Source of the DNA: Candidatus Jordarchaeales archaeon
GTDB taxonomy: Archaea > Asgardarchaeota > Jordiarchaeia > Jordiarchaeales > Freyrarchaeaceae
Length of the DNA stretch: 64,000 nucleotides
Reading direction: 5' to 3'
Assembly: GCA_038889235.1 (NCBI GenBank)
Contig: JAWAHN010000003.1
Span: 406,058 to 470,057 of the forward strand
Below the pieces are notes generated by a model, which did not search any database, was not told the origin of the DNA, and saw only the letters and a program-made list of their open reading frames with translations. Of this stretch, positions 34,304 through 41,381 are shown in pieces; positions within the stretch are counted from its first letter, which is position 1; every line of letters starts with the position of its first letter. The position numbers were made by a program, and so were the translations under genes.

Positions 34304-35623
34304 CTACCGCGCAGTCTTTCTTAGAAGCTCGACCGCCTCGCTGAGGGGTATTTGTTCGTAGCGCTTTTTTTCATCCCTCAGGTAGACTGTCACGGTTCCA
34401 GTTGACTCCTCTTTCTCCCCGACGAATACCAGGGCGCGTATCCCCTTCTTCTCCGAGTACTCAAGCTGCTTCTTGTGGCTTCTCCTCATAAGGTCCACTT
34501 GAGTCTTCAATCCCTCCTTTCGCATCTCTTCAGCAACTTTGCGAGCGTAGCCTTTACACTTCTCATCCAAAGATATGACGAAAACCTGTGTACACGTTTT
34601 CTTTTCGAGGCTGAAAAGCCCCAACTCCAGCCCGGCGTCTATGATCCTCTCAAGCCCTATGCTCACACCCGTCGAGGGAGTCTTAGGACCGCCGTAGCGC
34701 TCTATGAGGTCATCGTATCTTCCTCCTCCCGCCAGTGCGCCTATCCTAGGCTCGTCCACGTAGACTTCAAGTATTGGCCCGGTGTAATAATCTAGCCCCC
34801 TCACCATGCTTAGGTCGAGCACTATGTTGTTCTTGTGACTAGAAAGGTCCATTAGTTCACGCAAGTGTCCGACCGCTGTCCTAACGTTGGCGTTACGCCC
34901 AAATTTGTCCTCCAGCTCGTCGAGCGACTTTTCCGGGTTTCCCGAAACCCCCACGGTCTCCATTATCTTTTCGACCTCAGCTTCCCCCAGCCCTGCCTTG
35001 AGTAGCTCGCCTCTCACCCCACTCTCCCCTATCTTCTCGAGCTTGTCTATAGCTCTGAACACCTCTAAGACTTTCCCTTCACCATAGCGGGAAATGTTGA
35101 ACTCCTCCTCGAATATACCTTTCAAGAGGCGTCTGTCGTTCAGTCTTACTCTGAACTCCTTGTAGCCGAGTGATTCCATCACGTCACACACGACATCGAC
35201 TATCTCAGCGTCAGCTTCAGGGTAGGGTGATCCGACTATGTCCGCATCACACTGCCAGAACTCCCTGTAGCGCCCCTTCTGGGGCCTTTCATGTCTCCAG
35301 ACGCGGCCAATGTGGTACCTTTTGAATGGCAGCGTTGGAGGGTTGCTGGCGACAAACCTGGCAAGGGGCACTGTGAGGTCGTATCTGAGGGCAAGCCACT
35401 CGCCGCTCCACGGGTCCTGGAAGCGGTAGAGAAGCTTGGATTCAACCTCCTCCCCATACTTGCCCTTCAACGTCTCCCAGTACTCTATTGCGGGTGTCTC
35501 CAAAGGGTCGAACCCGTAGCGTTCAAAGACGTCCTCGATCACACTTATAACTCTCTTCCTTAAGAGGAGGACTTCTGGGGGGAAGTCTCTGAAGCCGCGG
35601 GGAATACTATACCTGGTCGACAC
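34304..35623 (-). CDS. hisS: Histidyl-tRNA synthetase
   Basis: A class II synthetase of about 439 residues. Motif 2 region is YHIGRVWRHERPQKGRYREFWQCDADIVG near residue 110; the HisRS-specific MVRGLDYYTGPILEVY near residue 255 and GGGRYDDLIERYGG near 280 bind histidine; motif 3 is TGVSIGLERI. The C-terminal 90 residues are the anticodon domain. The longest frame runs back into the tRNA-His gene; GTG 35623 behind GCGGAGGTGTCC gives the normal N-terminus (STRYSIPRGFRDFPP). The tRNA-His gene is 71 bp upstream on the same strand, so tRNA and synthetase may share a transcript. Confidence 0.95.
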   Translation of the reverse strand: MSTRYSIPRGFRDFPPEVLLLRKRVISVIEDVFERYGFDPLETPAIEYWETLKGKYGEEVESKLLYRFQDPWSGEWLALRYDLTVPLARFVASNPPTLPFKRYHIGRVWRHERPQKGRYREFWQCDADIVGSPYPEADAEIVDVVCDVMESLGYKEFRVRLNDRRLLKGIFEEEFNISRYGEGKVLEVFRAIDKLEKIGESGVRGELLKAGLGEAEVEKIMETVGVSGNPEKSLDELEDKFGRNANVRTAVGHLRELMDLSSHKNNIVLDLSMVRGLDYYTGPILEVYVDEPRIGALAGGGRYDDLIERYGGPKTPSTGVSIGLERIIDAGLELGLFSLEKKTCTQVFVISLDEKCKGYARKVAEEMRKEGLKTQVDLMRRSHKKQLEYSEKKGIRALVFVGEKEESTGTVTVYLRDEKKRYEQIPLSEAVELLRKTAR

Positions 35624-35693
35624 GGACACCTCCGCACTGACCAGCAGTTTACCGCCTGGAGAACGAGGCGGACTAGTGGAAGTGAAGTATGAG

Positions 35694-35842
35694 GGTGCCG
35701 GGCGGGATTCTCGTGGATTGTATCCAAGTCGAACCCGCGACCTCGGGACTGCATGCACACGTGCTTTGCTGCCCCGACCTGGGTCCACAGTCCCGCGCTG
35801 GTGGGGCTTCCTACAGCTCTCCCAGGCTGAGCTACCGGCACC
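35694..35842 (-). tRNA. tRNA-His (GTG) with three introns
   Basis: The 149-bp gene folds as tRNA only after removal of three introns. Acceptor arms GTGCCGG and CCGGCAC pair perfectly, with G-1 (35842) opposite C73 (35694), the hallmark of tRNA-His. D-arm GCTC...GAGC; anticodon arm CGGGA-CTGTGGA-TCCCG with anticodon GTG; T-arm GCGGG...CCCGC. Interruptions: about 19 nt between the D-arm and anticodon stem (near position 25/26), 35 nt after the anticodon loop (37/38 region), and 20 nt inside the T-loop after TTCGA. Together they account exactly for the extra 74 nt. Exact splice borders are uncertain by a few bases. A CTTTAAAAACT box lies about 25 bp upstream. Confidence 0.9.
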
Positions 35843-35916
35843 TCAACAAAGAGATAGTCACTTAGTTTTTAAAGGTTTTCTGCTCTTCGGCGGCTCTGAG
35901 AATGGTCCTGGGAAGC

Positions 35917-36330
35917 TTACGTCCCGTTTTCACGCTTTTCTTTTGAGTTGCCTAGTATGCTCCTAACTTTCTTGACTGTCCCCCTAAGCTTCTGGAGCAT
36001 TAGCCCAAGCTGGTGTTCGGGTATCCCTGCGGCGACCAGTATCACTTGACCAGCTTCCATGGCGATGATGAAGCCCTTGGTCCCGTGTACTATACACTCT
36101 GTCACATCACCCTGGATGAACGCTTTAGAAATAAGGTTGCATGCGGAAAAAAGGCTGAAAGCGCTCTCTAGGGCCTTCTCCGGGTCAGAGTACTTGAGCC
36201 TTTCAACTACCATGTTCCCCGAGAGGTCCAACACTAGGATGTCGACATTTCCTGGGTAGTTCTCGTTCTTCAGGAGAGTATTCAATTTCTCTGCAATCTC
36301 CCTACTTATGGGACTAGCGCGCTCTATCAA
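35917..36330 (-). CDS. Roadblock/LC7-like protein
   Basis: About 137 residues with the roadblock fold order: an N-terminal helix (SREIAEKLNTLL), the strand VDILVLDLSGNMVVER, a helix with SACNLISKAF, strands ECIVHGTKGFIIAME and QVILVAAG, and a final helix. It is more divergent than the roadblock protein at the left end of the window. It probably modulates a small GTPase, but none is adjacent. TTG 36330 after GAGGCGAGGAAACC is preferred to the longer frame, which adds a Cys/Phe-rich stretch. The C-terminal tail is lysine-rich. It is divergent from hdrC2. Confidence 0.65.
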   Translation of the reverse strand: MIERASPISREIAEKLNTLLKNENYPGNVDILVLDLSGNMVVERLKYSDPEKALESAFSLFSACNLISKAFIQGDVTECIVHGTKGFIIAMEAGQVILVAAGIPEHQLGLMLQKLRGTVKKVRSILGNSKEKRENGT

Positions 36331-36526
36331 GGTTTCCTCGCCTCGGAAAAAGAAGGGGCTACAAGAACACCACACACTGAGAAGCGGTGAAATATAAAGA
36401 TTCTAGTTAAGACATACATTTCTTCAGCTTTGGAGCCCAAGGGGGTTCCATGCTTCTTCACGGAGGAGGAAAAAGAAATATTGAGGATAGCGCGATGTAT
36501 CAGCAAGAGGCACGGAGGAGAGCGAT

Positions 36527-37015
36527 TTGGGTGCATTCGCTCCCGGTGGTCTCGAAAGCGCGGCAACGCTTCCGAAAAATATCTTGAAATACTGCATGCA
36601 GTGCTCGCTGTGCTCGAGCGTCTGCCCCACAGCCCGCCTCGTCAAAGAGTTTAACCCTAGACGCATAGTTTGGGGAGCGATCCTGGGTCTCGAGGATGAC
36701 GCTGTGGAAAACGGCAGCGTGTGGTTCTGCCTTAGTTGCCACCTCTGCTCCGAGGTATGCCCCATGAAGGTGAAGGTTTCAAGCCTGATGACGTTCTTCA
36801 AAAACCTGCTCGCTGAAAGGGGGAAAATCCCAGAGGGGGTCCTACAGGAGGCGAGCATGATTTTCAAGACTGGGAGAGGGGTGCCATACTCGCCCGCCGT
36901 CGAGAAGAGGAGGGCTTCTCTATCGCTTCCCCCACTTCCACCCGTTGACATCGAGGAGATTAAAAAGCTGCTGGGCAGGCTGAAGCTACCGATCGAGGGA
37001 GGAGAGGGGAAATGA
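36527..37015 (+). CDS. hdrC: HdrC-like subunit, second copy
   Basis: A 162-residue protein with two [4Fe-4S] motifs, CMQCSLCSSVCP near residue 23 and CLSCHLCSEVCP near residue 68, both complete. It lacks the long N-terminus of the first HdrC. The TTG start follows CGGAGGAG. The C-terminal 30 residues are proline/glutamate-rich. It overlaps the next hdrB by four bases. No hdrA stands next to this pair, so it either uses HdrA from another cluster or works with a different electron donor. Confidence 0.88.
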   Translation: MGAFAPGGLESAATLPKNILKYCMQCSLCSSVCPTARLVKEFNPRRIVWGAILGLEDDAVENGSVWFCLSCHLCSEVCPMKVKVSSLMTFFKNLLAERGKIPEGVLQEASMIFKTGRGVPYSPAVEKRRASLSLPPLPPVDIEEIKKLLGRLKLPIEGGEGK

Positions 37016-37884
37016 CGGATTATTCGCTCTTCTTGGGGTGCATTATCCCCTTACGGTTCCCCTTCCTTGAAGCGTCCTCGAGGAAAGTGCTTGACCTTCT
37101 GGGCGTGAGGTGTGAAACGCTTAAGGGTGCAAGTTGCTGCCCCGACCCTGTTGGCGTCCAGTCTGTTAGCTTCAAGGCGTGGCTTTACATTGCTGCTAGG
37201 AACCTAGCGCTCGCCGAGGAGGAGGGGAGGGACGTTTTGACTCTTTGCAGCGGGTGCTTTGAGACCCTTAAGACCGCCAGGGAGATTCTGCTGCAGAGCC
37301 CCGAGCTCATGGAGGAGGTGAACGAGGCCCTAAAGAGCATAGATAGGGAGTTTAAGGGGGAGGTAGACGTCGTGCACCTAGTCGAAGCTATATACAGAGT
37401 TGGGCCCGGAAAGGTGAGAAACATGGTTGTGAGGGAGCTAGACGCCGGGGTGGCGGTTCACTACGGGTGCCACTTGTTGAGGCCAAGCGAGCACCTTAGG
37501 TTCGACGACCCGGAGAACCCGAGGAAGCTGGATGAGCTCGTCGAGGCGCTCGGTGCCCGGAGCGTTGAGTACGAGTACAAGCACCTGTGCTGCGGGGCGA
37601 CTGTGGGCAACGTCAAGAGGGATTTAGCCCACGAGTACGTTAAGTGGAAGCTTAAGTTTATCGCTAGATCGGGGGCGGAGTGCATGGTTGTAGCCTGCCC
37701 CTTCTGCTTTGCGCAGTACGACCTTGGACAGGTAGAGCTCAGTAGGAGGGGGGAGAGGTTCAACCTGCCAGTCTTCTACTACCCTGAAATGCTCGGCCTA
37801 GCTTTAGGTTGCAGCTATAGGGAGCTTGGGCTACACATGCACAGGACGAGCGTGGAGCCCTTCCTGAGAAAACACATACTTTAA
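37012..37884 (+). CDS. hdrB: HdrB-like subunit, second copy
   Basis: A 290-residue CCG-domain protein. The first domain has SCCPDPVGVQS and CSGCFETLK; the second YGCHLLRPS, LCCGATVGN and CPFCFAQYDLGQ. All cluster cysteines are present, so it should be catalytically competent. Relative to the HdrB at 28 kb the second motif reads CCGATVGN instead of CCGAGGGVR, which may mark a different substrate. The HdrB at 49.3 kb also has the shorter CCGCGVGN form, so these two form a subgroup. Confidence 0.88.
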   Translation: MTDYSLFLGCIIPLRFPFLEASSRKVLDLLGVRCETLKGASCCPDPVGVQSVSFKAWLYIAARNLALAEEEGRDVLTLCSGCFETLKTAREILLQSPELMEEVNEALKSIDREFKGEVDVVHLVEAIYRVGPGKVRNMVVRELDAGVAVHYGCHLLRPSEHLRFDDPENPRKLDELVEALGARSVEYEYKHLCCGATVGNVKRDLAHEYVKWKLKFIARSGAECMVVACPFCFAQYDLGQVELSRRGERFNLPVFYYPEMLGLALGCSYRELGLHMHRTSVEPFLRKHIL

Positions 37885-37891
37885 CTCGTTC

Positions 37892-38083
37892 TCAGTAGCT
37901 TTCGCCCATCTCCCGCAGAGTTTTCTTGAGCTGGCTGATCGTTCTAGCCAAGTTGTTCAGTATGATAAGGTCGTCCCGCGTTTTGTGCTCTTTCCCCCTA
38001 AGATACTCCCTGTAAACTCTTTGAAGCTCCTCGAGGAACGCTTTCACGTCCTCCTTGCTCATCTTCACGTGAAACTCTAACAC
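37892..38083 (-). CDS. Small helical protein of unknown function
   Basis: At most 63 residues, highly charged and predicted helical throughout (VKAFLEELQRVYREYL, then LARTISQLKKTLREM). No cysteine and no signal or membrane segment. No family recognised. The internal ATG at 38062 is an equally good start. It lies 7 bp from the convergent hdrB2 and could be a real small gene or chance; steady codon use and the amphipathic helix pattern favour a real gene. Confidence 0.45.
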   Translation of the reverse strand: MLEFHVKMSKEDVKAFLEELQRVYREYLRGKEHKTRDDLIILNNLARTISQLKKTLREMGESY

Positions 38084-38224
38084 CCAGGAGCCCTCCGCAG
38101 ACGAGATGAAGAGTCTAGTTGAGGGAGACTAGAAGGGAAAAATAAAGACGCGTAATAGTGAGAAAATACCGAGGCGGCATCCAGGCGCCGGGACTAAAAA
38201 GTAGCTTTCCAGCTCCAAGACTTG

Positions 38225-38812
38225 TTAGAACGCGAGCTGCAACACGTTGTAGTACACTACGTCCCCTTGCCTGTTTACTAAAGCCATCGTGAGCTGCTTC
38301 CTCGTGCTAACTGCGAGCTTGGTGACGCGGTCGAGCTCCTTAAGGTCTATGGGGGTTCCCTCGGTAACAATGTATATGAGGTTCTTCGCCACTTCCTCTC
38401 CAGCCTTGCAACCCCTCGGGTATAACCTGAAGTCTATTCCGCCGCCGAAGCCCTGCTTGACAACATACCCTCTGCTCCTCAAGTCCCTGTAGACGAGGTA
38501 CCGCACCCAGACTTTTGGATCCCTTTTACTGAAGTGCTTCACAAGGTCGCGGAACGCGTACTCCCTCCCTTCTTCGTCCTTAACTATGAGTCTTCCACGC
38601 TCCACAAGTAGCAGGGCTTCAACCGGTGTTAGGTGGAGCTTGCCGTCGCCTTCAAACTCGCCGTAGCTACCTTTCTCGTATATCTTTCTGCCCTCCTCTT
38701 CGCTTACGACAACCTCGTCGTCTCTCAGCAGGCCGGAGAAGACCTCTAGTTCTTCCTCTCCTTCCTCTTTGAAGAATAACCCCTCTTGCTGCTCTTCCCT
38801 TTCTTCCTCCAT
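38225..38812 (-). CDS. endA: tRNA-splicing endonuclease subunit, catalytic His missing
   Basis: A 195-residue protein: about 35 acidic N-terminal residues, an N-terminal domain (LHLTPVEALLLVERGRL), then the nuclease domain from residue 100. Of the catalytic triad (Tyr115, His125, Lys156 in the M. jannaschii enzyme), Tyr131 (DFRLYPRG) and Lys172 (STRKQL) are present with the right 41-residue spacing. Ten residues after the Tyr, where the His should be, the sequence is EEVAKN. It may be the structural partner in a heterotetrameric enzyme, or a catalytic chain with a rearranged site. Heteromeric enzymes are those that accept introns outside position 37/38, as in the tRNA-His of this window. Confidence 0.82.
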   Translation of the reverse strand: MEEEREEQQEGLFFKEEGEEELEVFSGLLRDDEVVVSEEEGRKIYEKGSYGEFEGDGKLHLTPVEALLLVERGRLIVKDEEGREYAFRDLVKHFSKRDPKVWVRYLVYRDLRSRGYVVKQGFGGGIDFRLYPRGCKAGEEVAKNLIYIVTEGTPIDLKELDRVTKLAVSTRKQLTMALVNRQGDVVYYNVLQLAF

Positions 38813-38891
38813 TTAACGCCACCAGAACTTTGTTATATGGGGAAGTGTTTTAAAGTTTCCCTGCACCGAAGGGAGAAGTGGTGACCTGAAG

Positions 38892-39407
38892 TTGCTTGCC
38901 GGCAAACTGAGGGAGTTGCTTAAGGGGGCACGTAGGGTCGCAGTGATAGGCGTGGGGAGCAGGTTTAGGGGGGATGACGCGCTAGGTCTGGAAGTAGCCA
39001 GGAGGCTTAAAGGAGCCGGGCTGAGGGGCGTGCTGGTGGTGGAGGCTGAAACCGTGCCTGAGAACTTCACAGGCGAGCTTAGAAGGTTCCACCCAAGCCA
39101 CGTCTTGCTCGTGGACGCAGCGCACTTTGGAGGTAAACCGGGGGATGTCGTCGTAGCGTCCGGCTCCTCATCCATGCGCGGAGTTTCTTTCTCGACGCAC
39201 CACATGCCGCTTTCCATGTTCGCAAGATTCGTTGAGGCATCAATAGGCTCAACGGTCGTCCTGGTTGGGGTCCAGCCGGGTAGCCTCCACGGGGAGGGGC
39301 TCTCACCCGAGGTGGAAGACGCGGTGTCAATTCTCACAAAGATTTTAAGCGAAGTCCTTTCAGAATTACCGGGCTTAGAGGCGGTGTCCGAAATTGGAGA
39401 GAATTAG
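38892..39407 (+). CDS. Hydrogenase maturation protease (HycI/HyaD family, M52)
   Basis: A 171-residue endopeptidase that trims the C-terminal tail of [NiFe] hydrogenase large subunits after nickel insertion. The N-terminal GVGSRFRGDDALGLEVA holds the first metal-binding acidic residue; VDAAHFGGKPGDVV the second; and STHHMPLSMFA the His. VGVQPGSLHGEGLSPEV is also typical. Its most likely substrate here is the 21-residue tail of VhuU at 22.4 kb, since the tail is on that small chain and not on MvhA. The TTG start is preceded by GGTGACC. It overlaps thpR by 14 bases. Confidence 0.88.
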   Translation: MLAGKLRELLKGARRVAVIGVGSRFRGDDALGLEVARRLKGAGLRGVLVVEAETVPENFTGELRRFHPSHVLLVDAAHFGGKPGDVVVASGSSSMRGVSFSTHHMPLSMFARFVEASIGSTVVLVGVQPGSLHGEGLSPEVEDAVSILTKILSEVLSELPGLEAVSEIGEN

Positions 39408-39948
39408 GGCTTTCATAGCGGTGGACGTCCAGGATCCGGGCGTTCTCGAAATGGTTAGGCGGATACAAGAAGATCTTTCGCGCCACGTGAAAGCTAAGTT
39501 CGTCGAGCTTGAGAACATCCACTTCACATTGAAGTTTCTGGGGGAGATAAGCGAGGAAGCAGTGGAGGAAGTTCACGGGGTCATGAAGGAGCTGAAGTTT
39601 GAGCCATTCGAGCTGAGGCTGTGCGGGGTAGGCTGCTTCCCCGACGCGAGGAGAGTAAACGTGATATGGATTGGGGCCCGCGAGGGGGGCGATAAGCTCA
39701 CCCTTCTGGCAAACGAGCTGGAGAGAAAGCTTAGGAGGCTGGGCTTCGAGCCCGAGCAGAGGCCGTTCACCCCGCACGCCACGATAGCTAGGGTGAAATA
39801 CGTCCAAAGCCGCGAGGGTCTCGTTTCAACCCTTGAAAAGATGAAAAACTTGGAGATTGGTAGGATAGTCGTCGACTCGGTCAAGCTTAAGAAGAGCCAG
39901 CTGACGCCTAAGGGGCCAATATACACGACGCTTAGAAGCGTCCCGTGA
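39394..39948 (+). CDS. thpR: RNA 2',3'-cyclic phosphodiesterase (2H family, LigT/ThpR)
   Basis: A 184-residue 2H phosphoesterase. The two catalytic histidines sit in HFTL near residue 43 and HATI near residue 129, in two similar halves of the fold. It opens 2',3'-cyclic phosphates on RNA ends and can join tRNA halves in vitro. The gene overlaps the start of cca by four bases, a pairing common in archaea, so a role in tRNA end or splice processing is likely. The endA-like and tRNA-His genes in the same window suit that. Confidence 0.92.
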   Translation: MERIRAFIAVDVQDPGVLEMVRRIQEDLSRHVKAKFVELENIHFTLKFLGEISEEAVEEVHGVMKELKFEPFELRLCGVGCFPDARRVNVIWIGAREGGDKLTLLANELERKLRRLGFEPEQRPFTPHATIARVKYVQSREGLVSTLEKMKNLEIGRIVVDSVKLKKSQLTPKGPIYTTLRSVP

Positions 39949-41381
39949 GGGGACGAGAGTTGAGCAGGCTTAGCGAGGTGTGCCAGCGAGTCCTCGAAAA
40001 AATAACGCCTACACGCGAGGAACGGGAGAGAGTGCTCAAGCTAGCCGAGGAAGTAATTCGGAGGATATCCAGGGAGGCTGAGGCTTTAGGAGTCGAGGTG
40101 AAGCCCATGCTTGTAGGCTCTATGGCGAAGGACACGTGGATTAAAGGGGACCAGGACGTGGACATATTCATGGTCTTCCCCCAGAAGTACGGCTTCGAGG
40201 AAATAGGAGAAATAGGTTTGAAGATCGCGAGGAGGGTCACCGGGGGGAAGGGGGAGGAGCAGTACGCCGAGCACCCCTATTTGAGGACTGAGATTGACGG
40301 TTACACGTTTGACCTCGTCCCGTGCTTCGAAGTCGAGGACGCCACAAAACTCCGCTCCTCGGTTGACAGGACACCGCTCCACACGCGCTACGTGCTAAGC
40401 CGAATGGACGAGAGACTTAAAGGGGAGACGAGGCTGCTCAAAGCTTTCATGAAGGGGGTGGGCGTCTACGGAGCCGAGCTGAAGGTCGGAGGGTTCTCCG
40501 GCTACCTCTGTGAGCTGCTAGTAATAGCTTACGGGTCGTTCGAGTCGGTTCTCAGGGCGGCGACGAGCTGGGGGAGCAGGGAGGTTATAGACGTGGAGAA
40601 GCACTACGATGACCCCGAGAGGCCGCGCAAGATGTTCAACTCCCCCCTCATAGTCATAGACCCCGTTGACCCGAAAAGGAATGCAGCTGCAGCAGTTACA
40701 CAGCAGAAGCTCAGCGAACTCAAGGCGGCCGCCGCAGCCTTTCTAGAGGAGCCGAGCGAGGTATTCTTCTTCCCCCCGAAGCCGAAGCCGCTGACCGCTG
40801 AGGAGCTCGCTGCCAAGATGAAGGAAAGGGGGACATCGATGATCTTCATCGAGTTCAGTACGCCGAGGATTCCGCCGGACAACCTTTGGGGGCAGCTCAC
40901 CCGTTCAATCCAAGCCTTGCATAACCTCTTGGAGAGAGAGGACTTCAGGGTGGTCTCGAAAGACGTGTGGTCGAGTGACGAGAAGACCATTTTCATCTTC
41001 GAGCTTGAGTCAAGGAGAATCCCCTCAGTCAAGAGGCACATCGGCCCCCCGCCAGCTTCCCCACACCAGAGGCGCTTCGTGGAAAAACACTTGGGCTCAC
41101 CTCGGACTCTTTCGGGGCCCAGAGTGGAGGGGGACAGGTGGGTTGTTGAGGTGAGGAGAAAGTACACTGAAGCCGACGCGCTGCTAAGGGACGCGCTCAG
41201 GAACCCATCACACATAGGGCTGGGGAGCTACGTGGCAGAAAAGATTTCCGAGTCGTTCTCGATCTACGTTGACGAGGAAATACTCGGCTTTTACTCGGAG
41301 AACAGGGATTTCCAAGAGCACCTCACACTGAAAATGATAGGTAGACCGAGGTGGTTGATGAAGGAGGAGGGCCAGCGCTAG
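39945..41381 (+). CDS. cca: CCA-adding tRNA nucleotidyltransferase, archaeal class I
   Basis: A 478-residue enzyme that builds or repairs the 3' CCA of tRNAs. The nucleotidyltransferase core has VGSMAKDTWIKGDQDVDIFMVF near residue 50, with two metal aspartates, and a third in TFDLVPCFEV. VDRTPLHTRYVLSRM and GVYGAELKVGGFSGYLCELL follow. The tail and body domains have normal lengths. It starts with GTG in the overlap with thpR. The window's tRNA-His gene does not encode CCA, so this enzyme is needed. Confidence 0.94.
   Translation: MRGRELSRLSEVCQRVLEKITPTREERERVLKLAEEVIRRISREAEALGVEVKPMLVGSMAKDTWIKGDQDVDIFMVFPQKYGFEEIGEIGLKIARRVTGGKGEEQYAEHPYLRTEIDGYTFDLVPCFEVEDATKLRSSVDRTPLHTRYVLSRMDERLKGETRLLKAFMKGVGVYGAELKVGGFSGYLCELLVIAYGSFESVLRAATSWGSREVIDVEKHYDDPERPRKMFNSPLIVIDPVDPKRNAAAAVTQQKLSELKAAAAAFLEEPSEVFFFPPKPKPLTAEELAAKMKERGTSMIFIEFSTPRIPPDNLWGQLTRSIQALHNLLEREDFRVVSKDVWSSDEKTIFIFELESRRIPSVKRHIGPPPASPHQRRFVEKHLGSPRTLSGPRVEGDRWVVEVRRKYTEADALLRDALRNPSHIGLGSYVAEKISESFSIYVDEEILGFYSENRDFQEHLTLKMIGRPRWLMKEEGQR

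Noticed and set aside
35560-35841. Minus-strand 93-codon frame upstream of hisS
   Set aside because: It is a translation of the tRNA-His gene and its introns.
36430-36654. 74-codon frame ahead of the second hdrC
   Set aside because: It runs out of frame through the start of hdrC2 and has no family features; the TTG at 36527 with CGGAGGAG is the real start.
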